64,000 nt of DNA from the NCBI GenBank assembly GCA_002794735.1, contig NBAZ01000010.1:1116001-1180000 (forward strand), written 5' to 3'. Shown one piece after another: positions 34,018-44,686 of this stretch. The stretch is from Pyrrhoderma lamaoense (Eukaryota; Basidiomycota; Agaricomycetes; Hymenochaetales; Hymenochaetaceae). Position numbers and translations under genes: made by a program. A model generated the notes under the pieces. It saw only the letters and a list, made by a program, of their open reading frames with translations. It was not told the DNA's origin and made no database searches. Position 1 is the first letter of the stretch; the number at the start of each line of letters is the position of its first letter.

Positions 34018-35210
34018 ATGACAGGACAAGCCCAAGATACAACCACCAAGAAGGAGAACCTTCGAGTTCTGACGGTAGACAGCCTCCATCACCAATAGAT
34101 ATCCCCTTGGTAAGTTGTACTAGTCGAAGAATTTACTCTTAATAGTGTGCTAAGTGAGATGGACCGACGCTTATGATGTCTATAATCCAGTCGATGCTAG
34201 ACTTCGGACTGGTAATGTGTCGGACCCCAGGAAGACGAATGTATTTGCAAGTAAGTCTCGCATCAATAATTATATAACATACACTTCTCAAGTTTTTCGT
34301 GTGGTTGCTGATATCAAGCTTACGTGAATTAGGTCTGACAGCTATGCAAAATTGTAAGCTACTTATCAACTCACGCTAGGAATCTATTAATAAGCTTACT
34401 ATTTGAAAAAAAGATCTCAATCAAACGATTGAGGGAGGAGTAACTGTGCATACAGGGAAGTCACGTGATGGTCCAAATAGATGTGTGACCGCATGTAAGT
34501 TCAAACTGATGATTATGTCAGATACTTATCAGATACTTACATGCTTGTGTTATGGAAAACCCCATTTTTGTTACTTTGCGAATACGAAGGTGTCTTAAAC
34601 GAGTCGGGAAAGATGTGTGGCATTAAACATGACAAAAACACACCAGTGGCCACCGTAGCTCAGAACATTTATCAACAAATCCAAGCTTTAGTGGCTGATC
34701 GCAGTAATAACGTTAATCTCTCAAGTCGGGGTGCTAAATACACTCAAAGACCCCCAACTATCGCCCCTGTTGACCTGGAAGGTATTGAACAGTCGAATGT
34801 CTTACCTTCTCTGGGAAGAATAGTTGATGAAAGGTCTGCTGCAAGGCCCGCTGGACCCCCTGCTACACGTGGTGGAATGAATAATGCTGCAGGTCGCGGT
34901 CGCGGTGGTGCTGTTGGTGCAACAATGGTAAATCGTGGTGGTTCTAATGTTGTAAGGCGGCGTGTTGCAGGGGATCATGTAGTAAGGCGCGGTCCCACTG
35001 GTGACCAGCAATGATAAATCGTCTTGTTGGATCAACGATAATGGTACAAGTTCAACGAGTCGTTTATGGAGTAGTACATATATTATATACAATATCTCAT
35101 CATGATTATGCTAAGAAAATGATTTTCCAATTTTAAATGGGAATACTAGTAAACGCCGTTTAAATTTTAGCTTGTAGGAAGTGATCCTAGGAGGATAATG
35201 TTAGCGAATG
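33640..35210. repeat. Tandem duplication unit D (about 1.6 kb)
   Basis: This is the second copy of the unit at 31140-32870, in the same orientation. The TATA-to-ATG distance is 88 bp in both copies, and exon 3 (21 nt) and exon 4 (81 nt) have identical lengths. Confidence 0.7.
34018..35014 (+). CDS. Unrecognised protein, family member D (five exons; frame broken in exon 1)
   Basis: Exons: 34018-34109, 34191-34250, 34333-34353, 34414-34494, 34533-35014. It opens MTGQ like copy C and keeps the IPL junction, a 21-nt exon 3, an 81-nt exon 4 (DLNQTIEGGVTV) and a final exon with CEYEGVLNESG, SNVLPSLG, ERSAARPAGPPATRGG and RG repeats. As given, exon 1 runs into a TAG. Two extra bases, plausibly C in the CCC at 34031-34033 and the CCCC at 34103-34106, restore both the reading EPSSSDGRQPPSPIDIPL and the phase-1 exit. 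It could therefore be a real pseudogene or carry the same undercalls as other genes here. Exon 2 is 18 nt shorter than in C. Function unknown. Confidence 0.55.
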
Positions 35211-36469
35211 CTGATGATAGTTATATGATAAGAGAGTTAAACTATCAAGTACAAAAGAATGTTCTTGTATACTAATGGGAGATAATTGTTCTTGTTTACA
35301 TGTATATGTTACTATTTACAACAGATAATAATTAGAAAATATCTATGGTGACTCTGCATAGTGCCTCGCGCTTGAACTGTGACCTTGACTTATGGTTCAG
35401 CGACTCCCTCCACACTGTTTAGTCAATATTATTGTATATACGTGTAGTTGTGTGGATTTATCGGCTAACTTGAGAGTGACAATATCGTTCTATTTATGTC
35501 TGAAAGCACCTGAGCTTCTGTTACCTCGTGTCATATCTATTGAATTGAAATATCAAAAGATTAATGGAAGTGCATAAACTAAGATGAAAATAACGATTAA
35601 GGTTCTTGGTCAACTGGCCGTTCATATATATTCTTCCAGAAACACTTGTAGTTGAACAATCTCTTCCCAAAATCTTTTTATTTGTTTTTTGTTTCCTACT
35701 TTCAGTGAGCCCAGATTGCTGCTTACGGGTAAGTACAAGATTTCTTCTAGTTAAGAGGCACTGTAAACTCAACTGCGCTATGATTTTAATCTAGTTGTTT
35801 TAAGAGAAGTAGAATAGTTTCAGAACAAAAAGATTCAGAGCGACTATCCACTACGGCGTGTGTTCATGGAGATATGCATAAGAAATATAATAAGCCATAC
35901 GTACAAGAGTATATCATCCGCAGACATTAACTTCTAAAAAGGATATTCGTTACACAATGCAGAGCAACATTAGAACGCAAAGAAGAATGATATACGTACC
36001 TGGGAGTGCCCATTTCTCAATACTATGCACTGACAGGAAGAAAGATCTACTGGTAAATACTTCATGAACACAAAGGAGTAATAGTCGTCGAGCAAGAACA
36101 GTGGATCCACCTGCATTTACCTTTTCGTCTTCTCATGGGGGCATGAGCCAACAACTAGAAAGAAGTCGGATCAAGCAAACCGAGCAAACATATTCGTAGC
36201 TAACTAAACGTTGATTCTAGACGTTTTTACACGTAGATTTGAGAAAGTTACAATCTGATCATCATCACCACTAGCACCAATAATTCATATAAATGTGTCT
36301 TAGCACTGAATACTTCAGTTAAGTGAACCATCTGAGATGCCTCATCCAGTTATTCTTTTCTAGCTGAGTGCATTAAGGCATACATGTACATTAATTCTGA
36401 GTTACTTAACTAGAGAACGCAAATAAATGCTGAGTATGGTTTGAGATAGTTTAATAGAAATCAAACCCC
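35015..36469. other. Intergenic region between family gene D and HEM12
   Basis: About 1.45 kb of A+T-rich DNA between convergent genes. Short frames on both strands lack introns, motifs or codon bias that would support a gene. I see nothing specific. Confidence 0.5.
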
Positions 36470-37823
36470 TCATAGTTGATAGTCCTTTGATGAATATTTA
36501 TGAACACATTCAAGGAAGAAACGCATATCTTCTGGATCCACCCCAGGTGTAATTCCATGACCTAAGTTCGCAATCCACCCACGAGGGGGTCTACTTTTCT
36601 CCTCATCCTCCCCGTTTACACTATAATTACGGAAGGCGGCACACATACGTCGGACCTCACGATCAATAGCATCGCGCCCACCGTAGAGGACATTGGGTCG
36701 AGATTGCCCTGAAGGGCGACTGTGACCCCTGTAGAGGACATGGCAGAACGGACTTGGGACGGGGAGACGCACCAATCCAGTCCCAAGACGTCGTAACCTG
36801 AGGAAGTGAGCAGGGTGTCGAAGGAAGTATTGAACCCTTTAGCAAACAGGATTAAAGGGACAGATGGAAGTCCTCGGAGAGTGAGTGCTGCACGCACGCG
36901 TGTTGAGATATGTTTCAGGGAAGGAAGGGAAAATGCCGTGAAATCGTGTGGAGAGAGCTCCCCAGCCCATGAGTCAAATACTTGAAGAAGCTATTCGGAA
37001 CGAGAAGAGGAAAACAAGAAAGATTATAATTATAGATGATTGCGACCCATATAGATGAATACGGATGTACCTGTGCTCCGGCAAGGACCTGGCCAATTAA
37101 AAAGTCAGCACATACGTCAGCGATGCGCATCAGTAGTTTTTTTGACTGTTCTGGATGTTTGAAGAGCCACGTTTTTGATGCGGTAAAAGTCTTGCTCCCA
37201 CCTCCCTCAACCATGTAAGCAAATAGGGTCCAAGGTGCGCCGCAGAATCCTATAAGTGGGACTTCACCATTAAGTGCATGCCTAGTAACCGTGATGGCGT
37301 CAAATACGTATTTGAGGTCTGTATTGACATCTACTTTATCCTTGAGTTTTGAGACATCTTCTGGTATTCTTAGAGGTTCTGGAAAATGAGGTCCAGGATT
37401 CATTATCACTTCCATACCCATTGCCTGAGGCACAACTAAGATATCGGAGAAGATAATCGAAGCATCAAGGAGTCCTTTATACCGTCGAATAGGCTGTAGA
37501 GTCACTTCCTTTGCAAGTTCTGGGGTTCGGCATACTTCGAAGAATTCATGGCTCTTTCTAACCTCTTGGAACTCTAAGGAGGAGAAGGTATATATGAGAT
37601 ATATATGATATATATGGTGAATATATGCATACCCGGGAGGTAACGGCCGGCTTGGCGCATAACCCATACTGGTGCACGTTCGGTCTCCTCCCCTGTTTTC
37701 AATGTTATACGTGTAATAATAGTGAATTTAAGCTCTTAAGTTATACATGTGAGCTAGGTTCTGACCTCGAGCAGCCCGAAGTAAGAGGTCGTTTTTCAGT
37801 GGGGGAAAGTTCGTTGTATCCAT
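36470..37823 (-). CDS. HEM12: Uroporphyrinogen decarboxylase (UroD/Hem12), four exons, one frame break
   Basis: This cytosolic enzyme decarboxylates the four acetate side chains of uroporphyrinogen III to give coproporphyrinogen III in heme synthesis. Exons: 37766-37823, 37633-37692, 37071-37573, 36470-36990. The start is MDTTNFPPLKNDLLLRAARG. The active-site segments are PVWVMRQAGRYLPE (across intron 2), RTPELA, GLLDASIIFSDILVVPQAMGM, GFCGAPWTLFAYMVEGGGSK and GYDVLGLDW. In exon 4, LQGNLDP must continue as NVLYGGRDAIDREV in the next frame; one C added to the CCC (plus 36695-36697) fixes it, giving 1143 nt, 380 aa. The ending GHGITPGVDPEDMRFFLECVHKYS is typical. Identification is certain; the break is likely technical. 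Confidence 0.93.
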
Positions 37824-39336
37824 TTCATGTAAAATCACCTTACAGCCCAACAGAGCTTTTTATGCAAAAGATTGTGAGAGTAAGTCCCACGCGATGATGT
37901 GACTAGATGTAGTCCGTCTTAAGGAGATGACGAATGCTGGACTGTGGATTAACGTGGTAGGTCTACGACGTGAGAGCTTTAGATCTCACGCGTACATCAC
38001 GATGTACAATTTAACATCACAGCAACTGATGCACTCTAGATGGACCTATCTAGGATTATTCGTCTTCATTATCTTTTTGGAATATTATACCAATTACATT
38101 ATTATAATCTTCTGAAGAGAAGTTGTCTCAGCTTTTTTATTTCTAGCAAAGTTTCAGGTCTGTAAACCCTACGGTTCTAACACGTGAGTGTAGATATAAA
38201 GTTGTACCTTCCAGCTAGTTCGAGCTCCTATCATCTTAACAGTGGGCTGTGGGGATGTCTGATGGATACAAAGGAAAACTTCGGGGACAGAAAGGAACTC
38301 GATATCTGGACCTGATCCAGTACATTGGTCATAAACTTGACTCTCTTACGGGAGCCCAGTTCCCAAACAAGTCCAAAGGCATTACTTGTCGGATGAGCGT
38401 TTTAAGAATACATATACCGAATTTGACTATTATAGTTGGTGATGAAAGCAAACGCTGTTCTATCCGTATTTGAAACTTTTTGCATGGGTTTGCTACCGAA
38501 CTGCCGTCATAGTGTTCACAAATTAGACGATATCAGATTGAACCGTATAATTCTGAAAACCTTGTCTACAACATCAAGGAGTAGTCCCTCTCAAATACCA
38601 CGACCTCTCTCTTCATTGAAGGGAGCACCAATGTACAAGGAATGGGTAATCGTATATAGGATGATTTGATGACAAGACTGATACAAGTTACTTTTATTTC
38701 TTTTAAGAGAAATTGTGGCTCTTCAAATTTAACCAGGTTATCGCACGAGCTCCTGCGAAACAAATTTCAACATGCTAAAAAGGTACACCATCAAGACGGA
38801 ATGAAGTAAAAGTGAAAATATGACGGTGATATCAAAGTGAAACATGGACTGTATGATAATCCAGGGAGGCCTCTTACTCGTGATACTCGCCGAAACCAAC
38901 CCACAGGTGGATACTAGCTGAACCCTTTGTCTGTTGTCGGCCCCTAGCATGCGTCCGAAAACGAGATAGGAAACCGCTCTATCAGACCTTCTATAGCGAA
39001 GTTAATTTGAAAGAAGGAGGGGTACTATACATGTAAGCGCACCACAAAGGAGTTTTCCATAACAGGATACAGCAGAAAAATCCGTGGTCCCGAAGCACAG
39101 CAAGTGCGCTTTGCATACACAATCCATATAATCTGCTGACATAAAGCGAAAGAAGTGAACGGCCAGGGAAGCACGATCCGGAGGGTAGAGGCCCGAATTA
39201 TCTATACTATAATTTTAGATATACTAAAATATATGAAATATCTATCCACACGTTTATTCTCTCTGGCGGTATTCTCTCTGGCGTAGTATATAAAAGGGCC
39301 CTTCAACTACCTGCTCCTTGTCTCTTGTCCACTGCC
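37824..39336. other. Intergenic region between HEM12 and the orphan gene
   Basis: About 1.5 kb with one 74-codon plus-strand frame (38249-38473) that has no recognisable features. A TATATAAAAG box at 39287-39296 lies 41-50 bp before the next ATG and is preceded by a direct repeat of TTCTCTCTGGCG. Nothing else is supported. Confidence 0.5.
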
Positions 39337-40109
39337 ATGGACGTACAGGCAGATACACGTCCCCTGCCTCCTGGTTATTACTCGGTATTCTGCCCCTTTT
39401 TTAATATGACGTATGTCGTCCACTCTGAAATATGTTTCGCTAATTGACTTATTCTCTTCAATCTCAGGGTTTACTACACTTTTGAACATCCCTCAGATGG
39501 GGCACAGAGAGCTTTAGGACATTTTCAACTTCCTATTGGGGTTCACCCTAGTGTATCCCATAGTAGTTATCAGCATACGCCTCTCCCCTTGTCGCGCTCA
39601 ATGAACTCGACTGCAGAACTCAGCCTTTGGATGAATCAACTTAACGCCCTTCCCTTACTTGAGTGCCAACAACTCTGGACACAGGCCCCAACGCTTTATA
39701 ACACAGCCCTTCCTTTCCCCACCCCGAGGAGTGCCTCGGACAATGTCCTCGAAGGATACAGTTAATTATTTGTCCAAACAGTATCTCAACATAATTCTAA
39801 CACTTAGTGTTTTTAGATGAGTTACCCGTTGGCTCCGACATGAGCATGATTATTGAGCATACAGACCACCGCGACTGTCTGAGTGACGTAGGGTCCTCCC
39901 CTACAGCATACTATGCCTCACCACTAGCCTCTGATACGAGTAAGCTCTCCCGCATACCACTCATAGCTTTTAAGATATCAGCTGATCGACATTTTCAAGT
40001 TGCCTCTGATGTAGCTTCTGAGCAGAACTCCCACAAGTCAGAGGGTAACTTTATTGATATCCGTTCTCCTCAAGGATGTTGTTTGGGATCATATACAGAC
40101 TGGAACTAA
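39337..40109 (+). CDS. Orphan protein, three exons
   Basis: Exons: 39337-39410, 39468-39760, 39808-40109; 669 nt, 222 aa with consistent phases. It begins MDVQADTRPLPPGYYSVF and continues TVYYTFEHPSDGAQRALG; the spacing of LPPG and VYY recalls a degenerate WW domain without its tryptophans, which I treat only as a hint. The middle has LSLWMNQLNALPLLECQQLW. The C-terminal exon is polar (HTDHRDCLSDVGSSPTAYY). Support for a gene comes from the TATATAAAAG box 41-50 bp upstream, two well-formed introns and an open frame across all exons. No homolog is recognised. Confidence 0.5.
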
Positions 40110-40829
40110 TTAGATGGTTCAAACGGGTTAGAGTCCAAGAACACTTAACACAATTTCTATCGCGCCAGTTCCTTCCTTATACCCCCAATTTCTCTATATC
40201 TTCAGAGTGGAAACTTCGGAATTTGAATTAATTGGATTTAATATCACTATGCTGTGTAGACTGTGTACTGCTTTTCATTTTTTAGTTGTATTTTGCTTGT
40301 GTTCGAATCTTGATCGAAACCAGATCGGAAATTCGGAAAAGTATGCATCAGTGTTAGCATCAACTGCTATTGCTGTGTCCCTTAGCAATCCGTGACTCAA
40401 CTGCCAGTACTTAACTTGCTCAATTACCCACACAAACGTTCGTTACACTGAATTACAGTGCGACCACAATCGTAGCTTGAGGTGCTTTGAACGCACATAC
40501 CAGATAGGGTAGAATCGCGATCGCGTGTATTAAGATACAAGAGTTTTATTGACTCTTATTTCCGGGCAAGTCCATTTATATATTTATGACTTTGATACCT
40601 ATATTTTTTCCTGAACCGAAGTACGTGGTCTTCATCTTGCAGTAAGCTATCTGAAAAACTGGATGCTTGAGGTCAGAGGTAATTAGGAACCACTTCCTAG
40701 AGGTAGGCATCTAAGCTTCTGCACACGTGATGTAACGGCGCGACTAGGCGCGGATTGAACACAAATAAGCCACACTTACCGAAAGTCCTCACCACACGTA
40801 TACCTAGTTCTAACTTCCTTATCCTAAGG
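40110..40829. other. Intergenic region between the orphan gene and the WD-repeat gene
   Basis: 720 bp with no supported feature. A GTTCGAATC at about 40305 resembles a tRNA B box, but the flanks do not fold into a tRNA. Confidence 0.45.
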
Positions 40830-43634
40830 ATGGATAGATATCCTCTACAATTTTTCAAGCGTAAACATCAAGATCATTCGGAACAATATACTACAAATAG
40901 AAAGCGATTCAAGGGCTATTCTTCAAACTCAGAACCAGGTTCATCCAGAAACCCTATTTCATTAAGTGACGACGATGTATACGTGAAAGGATCTGATAGT
41001 TATGATAATCCACGATCCTCGAGAAAGACTGCGTAAGTGATAGAATGCGCTAGAGAAGGCTGATGCTGAATCTTTACTTTATAAGACTATCAACAGACCG
41101 TTCCATTCGTGGTGGAGAGTTAAGCATCGAAGAGGACTCTGATTTCAACTCTGTGGAGCTTGAGAGCAGCTTTTCAGAAGAGGAATCAGACCCACTAAGG
41201 TACAATATAGAATTGGAACTTCTGCAAGCGAAGGTTTCGGCCAATGTTCTTCCTGTCCGGTCCGATATAATCAACAAGTCTAGCAAGATATCTTCCCATT
41301 TGCAAGGCAAAGATCAATACTATCGTATTTGGACATTGCTCCGGCGTCATCCTCTTGTATGAGCTCCTCTATCTCTCGAGGTGTTAAACGCTGAATGTAT
41401 CCCAAAGAAAACTAGTGCAGTGAAGTCCTTAAGTATCGGTCCTTCATCTAGGCTTAACAGAAAAGTATACTCGGATAGAGCTTATCTCTCTGGCTCGCAA
41501 AGTATGTTTGGCTGTTTCCTGAATGCTTCAAAGCTAAGAGTCTCATCTAGCTACAAAAAGATGGCCGGAGGTGTGTTATCAAATTGCTAACGTTGTTTCA
41601 TGACTTTTTATTGTTTGGATTCAGCTCTTACTGCCATTTCTCAATCTAACGACTATATTGCTTGTTCAAGCGCAACTCCAGGAGGTGATGACGAGTCTTG
41701 TATGTGTTATTATAGAAAAACCTAGTTATTATCCTAATCATTGCTCTTGTTAAAAAATAGCCGGGTTAGATTTATACAATAGAAATGGAGCTTTAATTGT
41801 TTGGCGTGGAAATGACTGTGAGTCTTATCTCATTGCTTAGCTTGATAAGATATAGTCCTGAAATGGTACAGATACAATGATAGATAGTCATAGTTCTTTA
41901 CGAAAAGTGGAATCCGGTGGTAAGATACGAGTATGTCTTATAACTGATCACCACACTAAAACCTTTGCCAATAGAACAGCAGAAATACTATACAGTTAAT
42001 AGTGTCACATTCGACCCATTAAGGTGCGTATATATACGGTGTACTAAAACAAGACACTAACCCACGTCTTTGTTGAAGACCTAATATCTTAATCTCTACC
42101 GGGAATGACCGTTATATGAGAGTCCACAAGATTCTAAAGAAAAAAGATGGGAGAGGAATCCGCGCCAAACCCGTTTATAAAGGTTATACAGCTACTGTTT
42201 CTAGTTCATCCGTCATTGACTAACTTCCATCCGCGACTTTAGTGCGCTACCCAGGTGTACCATACCACACCGCATTCAAGCCGCAATCGTCGACTCTGGC
42301 CGTCGGTTGCTCTGATGGGTAGCTAATTGCCGTTGTGACTAAGGTGATCATATCAGAAAATTGATTGTGATTTGTTTAGGAAATTATACGTGTATGACAG
42401 TGCTTATAAACATTGTTATCATGTACTCGATCCGAACCAGCGAACTAATCCTGGAAATTTCTTATGGGGACTAGGTATACAATCTGACTTGATTTTTGCC
42501 TCCACGGAGACAGACAACTACTCTATTCGATGCTATCATTCGGCTATCGATGCAACTAGTATGCTAGAGGTTTTTAACTTCAGTACAAAAGAATCTGGGG
42601 ACTCGATGGCTATCAATCCCAGTGGTCAGTAAGATCGTCATGTCTTTAGTTAGAGCTGATTTCTGACTTGACAATTGATTATCAACTTCACTTTATATCA
42701 TAAGGGGATGTTTTAGCGCTCGTTACCAACGTGGCTGACGAGCACACTCTATCGTTATACGACATTAGGAGCCGAGATGGTAGGACACCAATATCTAGTC
42801 AGTTTCTCCGCAAACATTCCCGTGATGATGAAGTCCTGGAGGTTTCATGCGCAGCCTTCTCTCCAGATGGAAATCTGTTAGCGCTAGGGAGGAGCGACAA
42901 TGAGATTGATGTTTATGATGTTAGGTTTCTTGATGAGAAAAATATCTGGGCGAGACTTAAGCATCCTTGGAGGCCTTTGGTGGAACGCGGCACTAGGGAT
43001 GATTATGGTTGTCAGGGGTTGTATTGGGTGCAAGGAATTTCTGGAGGTGGAAATTGGGCTAAAGAGAGATATGGGAATGGATCGAGATTGGGCAAGGCCT
43101 TTGGAGGAGGTAGTGGGCTAGGACTTGTTACAGGGGCTTCAGATGGTGAATATATTCTTTGTAGTTTCTTTTTCTTCATGATCCTTCTCTTTCTTTAAGA
43201 TAGTGCATTATACTAACAGCCTTTCCACCAAATGGGATCATCATCACCATCAATCTATTCTTATACTATCTTCCATTCTTCCCAGGTTGCATTCGTCTCT
43301 GGGATGTCTCACGTGCCCCAATGACTCATGAAGAAAGTATGATCCTTTATGAAGCCGATCATGATATTTCCCAATTTGCGATTGGAGACCCGACTGACTC
43401 GACGAGAAGGAAGGAGAAGAAGATGATAGTGTACGTCCCTGTCTTTGATTTATCTCTTCATCTTGTCGATTGTGACTCACATTTTATTTTATGAAATGAA
43501 TGAAACCTGATCCAATTTTCAACTGACTCATGTTCTCTTCCATTATTAACTACTATTTTTATCAACTGATAAACTGATTGATTCACCTACTATTCAGTGG
43601 AGACTGCGGCGGCGAAGTTCATTTCCTTGATTAA
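40830..43634 (+). CDS. WD-repeat protein, about twelve exons, two uncertain junctions
   Basis: Exons: 40830-41032, 41086-41570, 41625-41699, 41761-41817, 41872-41919, 41975-42023, 42079-about 42196, 42243-42318, 42380-42624, 42705-43145, 43286-43430, 43598-43634. The N-terminus is basic then acidic and serine-rich (SIEEDSDFNSVELESS). The propeller shows repeats such as VNSVTFDPLRPNILISTGNDRYMRVHK, YHTAFKPQSSTLAVGCSDGKLYVYD, CAAFSPDGNLLALGRSDNEIDVYD and CIRLWDVS. An in-frame TGA lies at 41360-41362 inside exon 2; it may belong to an unmodelled intron from the GTATGA at 41357, or be an error. Exons 7 and 8 are out of phase by one base. Function is unknown beyond a scaffold-type propeller. An upstream ATG at 40755 is possible. 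Confidence 0.75.
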
Positions 43635-44686
43635 ATGTTCTAATGAACTTAATACTTACTACAAGACTGGATTTCTTAACTGACATTTGGTTATTGACTT
43701 TGTTATCTTTAGTACTATATATACTATATAAAAAAGGATGTTCTTTCCTCGTTCTCTTTGGCTGCTTTTCTCATCCTTTGTATTTTGTTGACGATTGTAT
43801 CGGTATCAATGTTAGATACTGTGTATTACAAAATCTAATCAAGCTGTTTGACTTGTTCCTAGTCCATCTCTTTCTTCAGTACTTTCCAATTTTCTCGTAG
43901 TGTAAATAACAGATGACAGACGATCAAACAAACATCAATTAAGCAGGTCGAGAGTTGGCGCATGTACGTTTTATTCATAATCATTGAATCAACTTAGAAT
44001 CACTGCATCTGTGGAGCCTCATGTTTACACTTACCAGCCACTCGTACTTACGAGAACCAAATTGTAAGCACTCTTTTTTGGGTCCATCAACAATATATTT
44101 AGAAAAAAAGGTCCACGATCCTGTCGATCCAAGACAAGTAACTAACACAATACATCTAAGCCAAAAAAAGGTGGAGGAAATGGGTGATGTATAGTTGCTA
44201 CAAGTTTGAATTATAGAAAGTTTGTAAAAAAAAGGTGGAGGTAAAAAAAGCAGGGGTTAAGAAAAAGAAGGGGGAGGGGAGATTGTAAAAAAAAGCGGTG
44301 TGCTTGTGAAGGGGTTACGATTACAAATCGAATAAACAAATTATAGGAGTAGAAGTGAAAAATAAAGGATGATGTAGTCGGGTGAAATGTCCTGTTGTAG
44401 ATAAAGATTAGGAGTTGTGTAAGGGGAAAGAGGGGGGTTAGAAGTGTTTCAAAGGTCCGTTGTAAATGTCCGTGCGGAGTCATTATAGGTCGTGATAGAA
44501 AAGGAGACAGACATGAAACATGATAGAGGAGACAAAGTCGGAAAAACGGAAAGCGAGAAGAAGAGATTAAATTCAAAGGAATGAGGCGCATAGAATATGA
44601 GGCCAAAGATCCAGTGTGGTTATAGAGAGCGCATTGGTAAAGTTAACCAAGTTGGAGTAGATACGGAAACGGGGGACCAGTGTTTC
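43635..44686. other. Intergenic region between convergent WD-repeat and cyclin genes
   Basis: About 1 kb. The stretch 44160-44600 is purine-rich on the plus strand. No gene is supported; hydrophobic minus-strand frames here are pyrimidine-tract translations. Confidence 0.45.

Noticed and set aside
40207..40330. Possible tRNA around a GTTCGAATC B-box-like sequence
   Set aside because: No matching A box or acceptor stem could be found and no cloverleaf forms.
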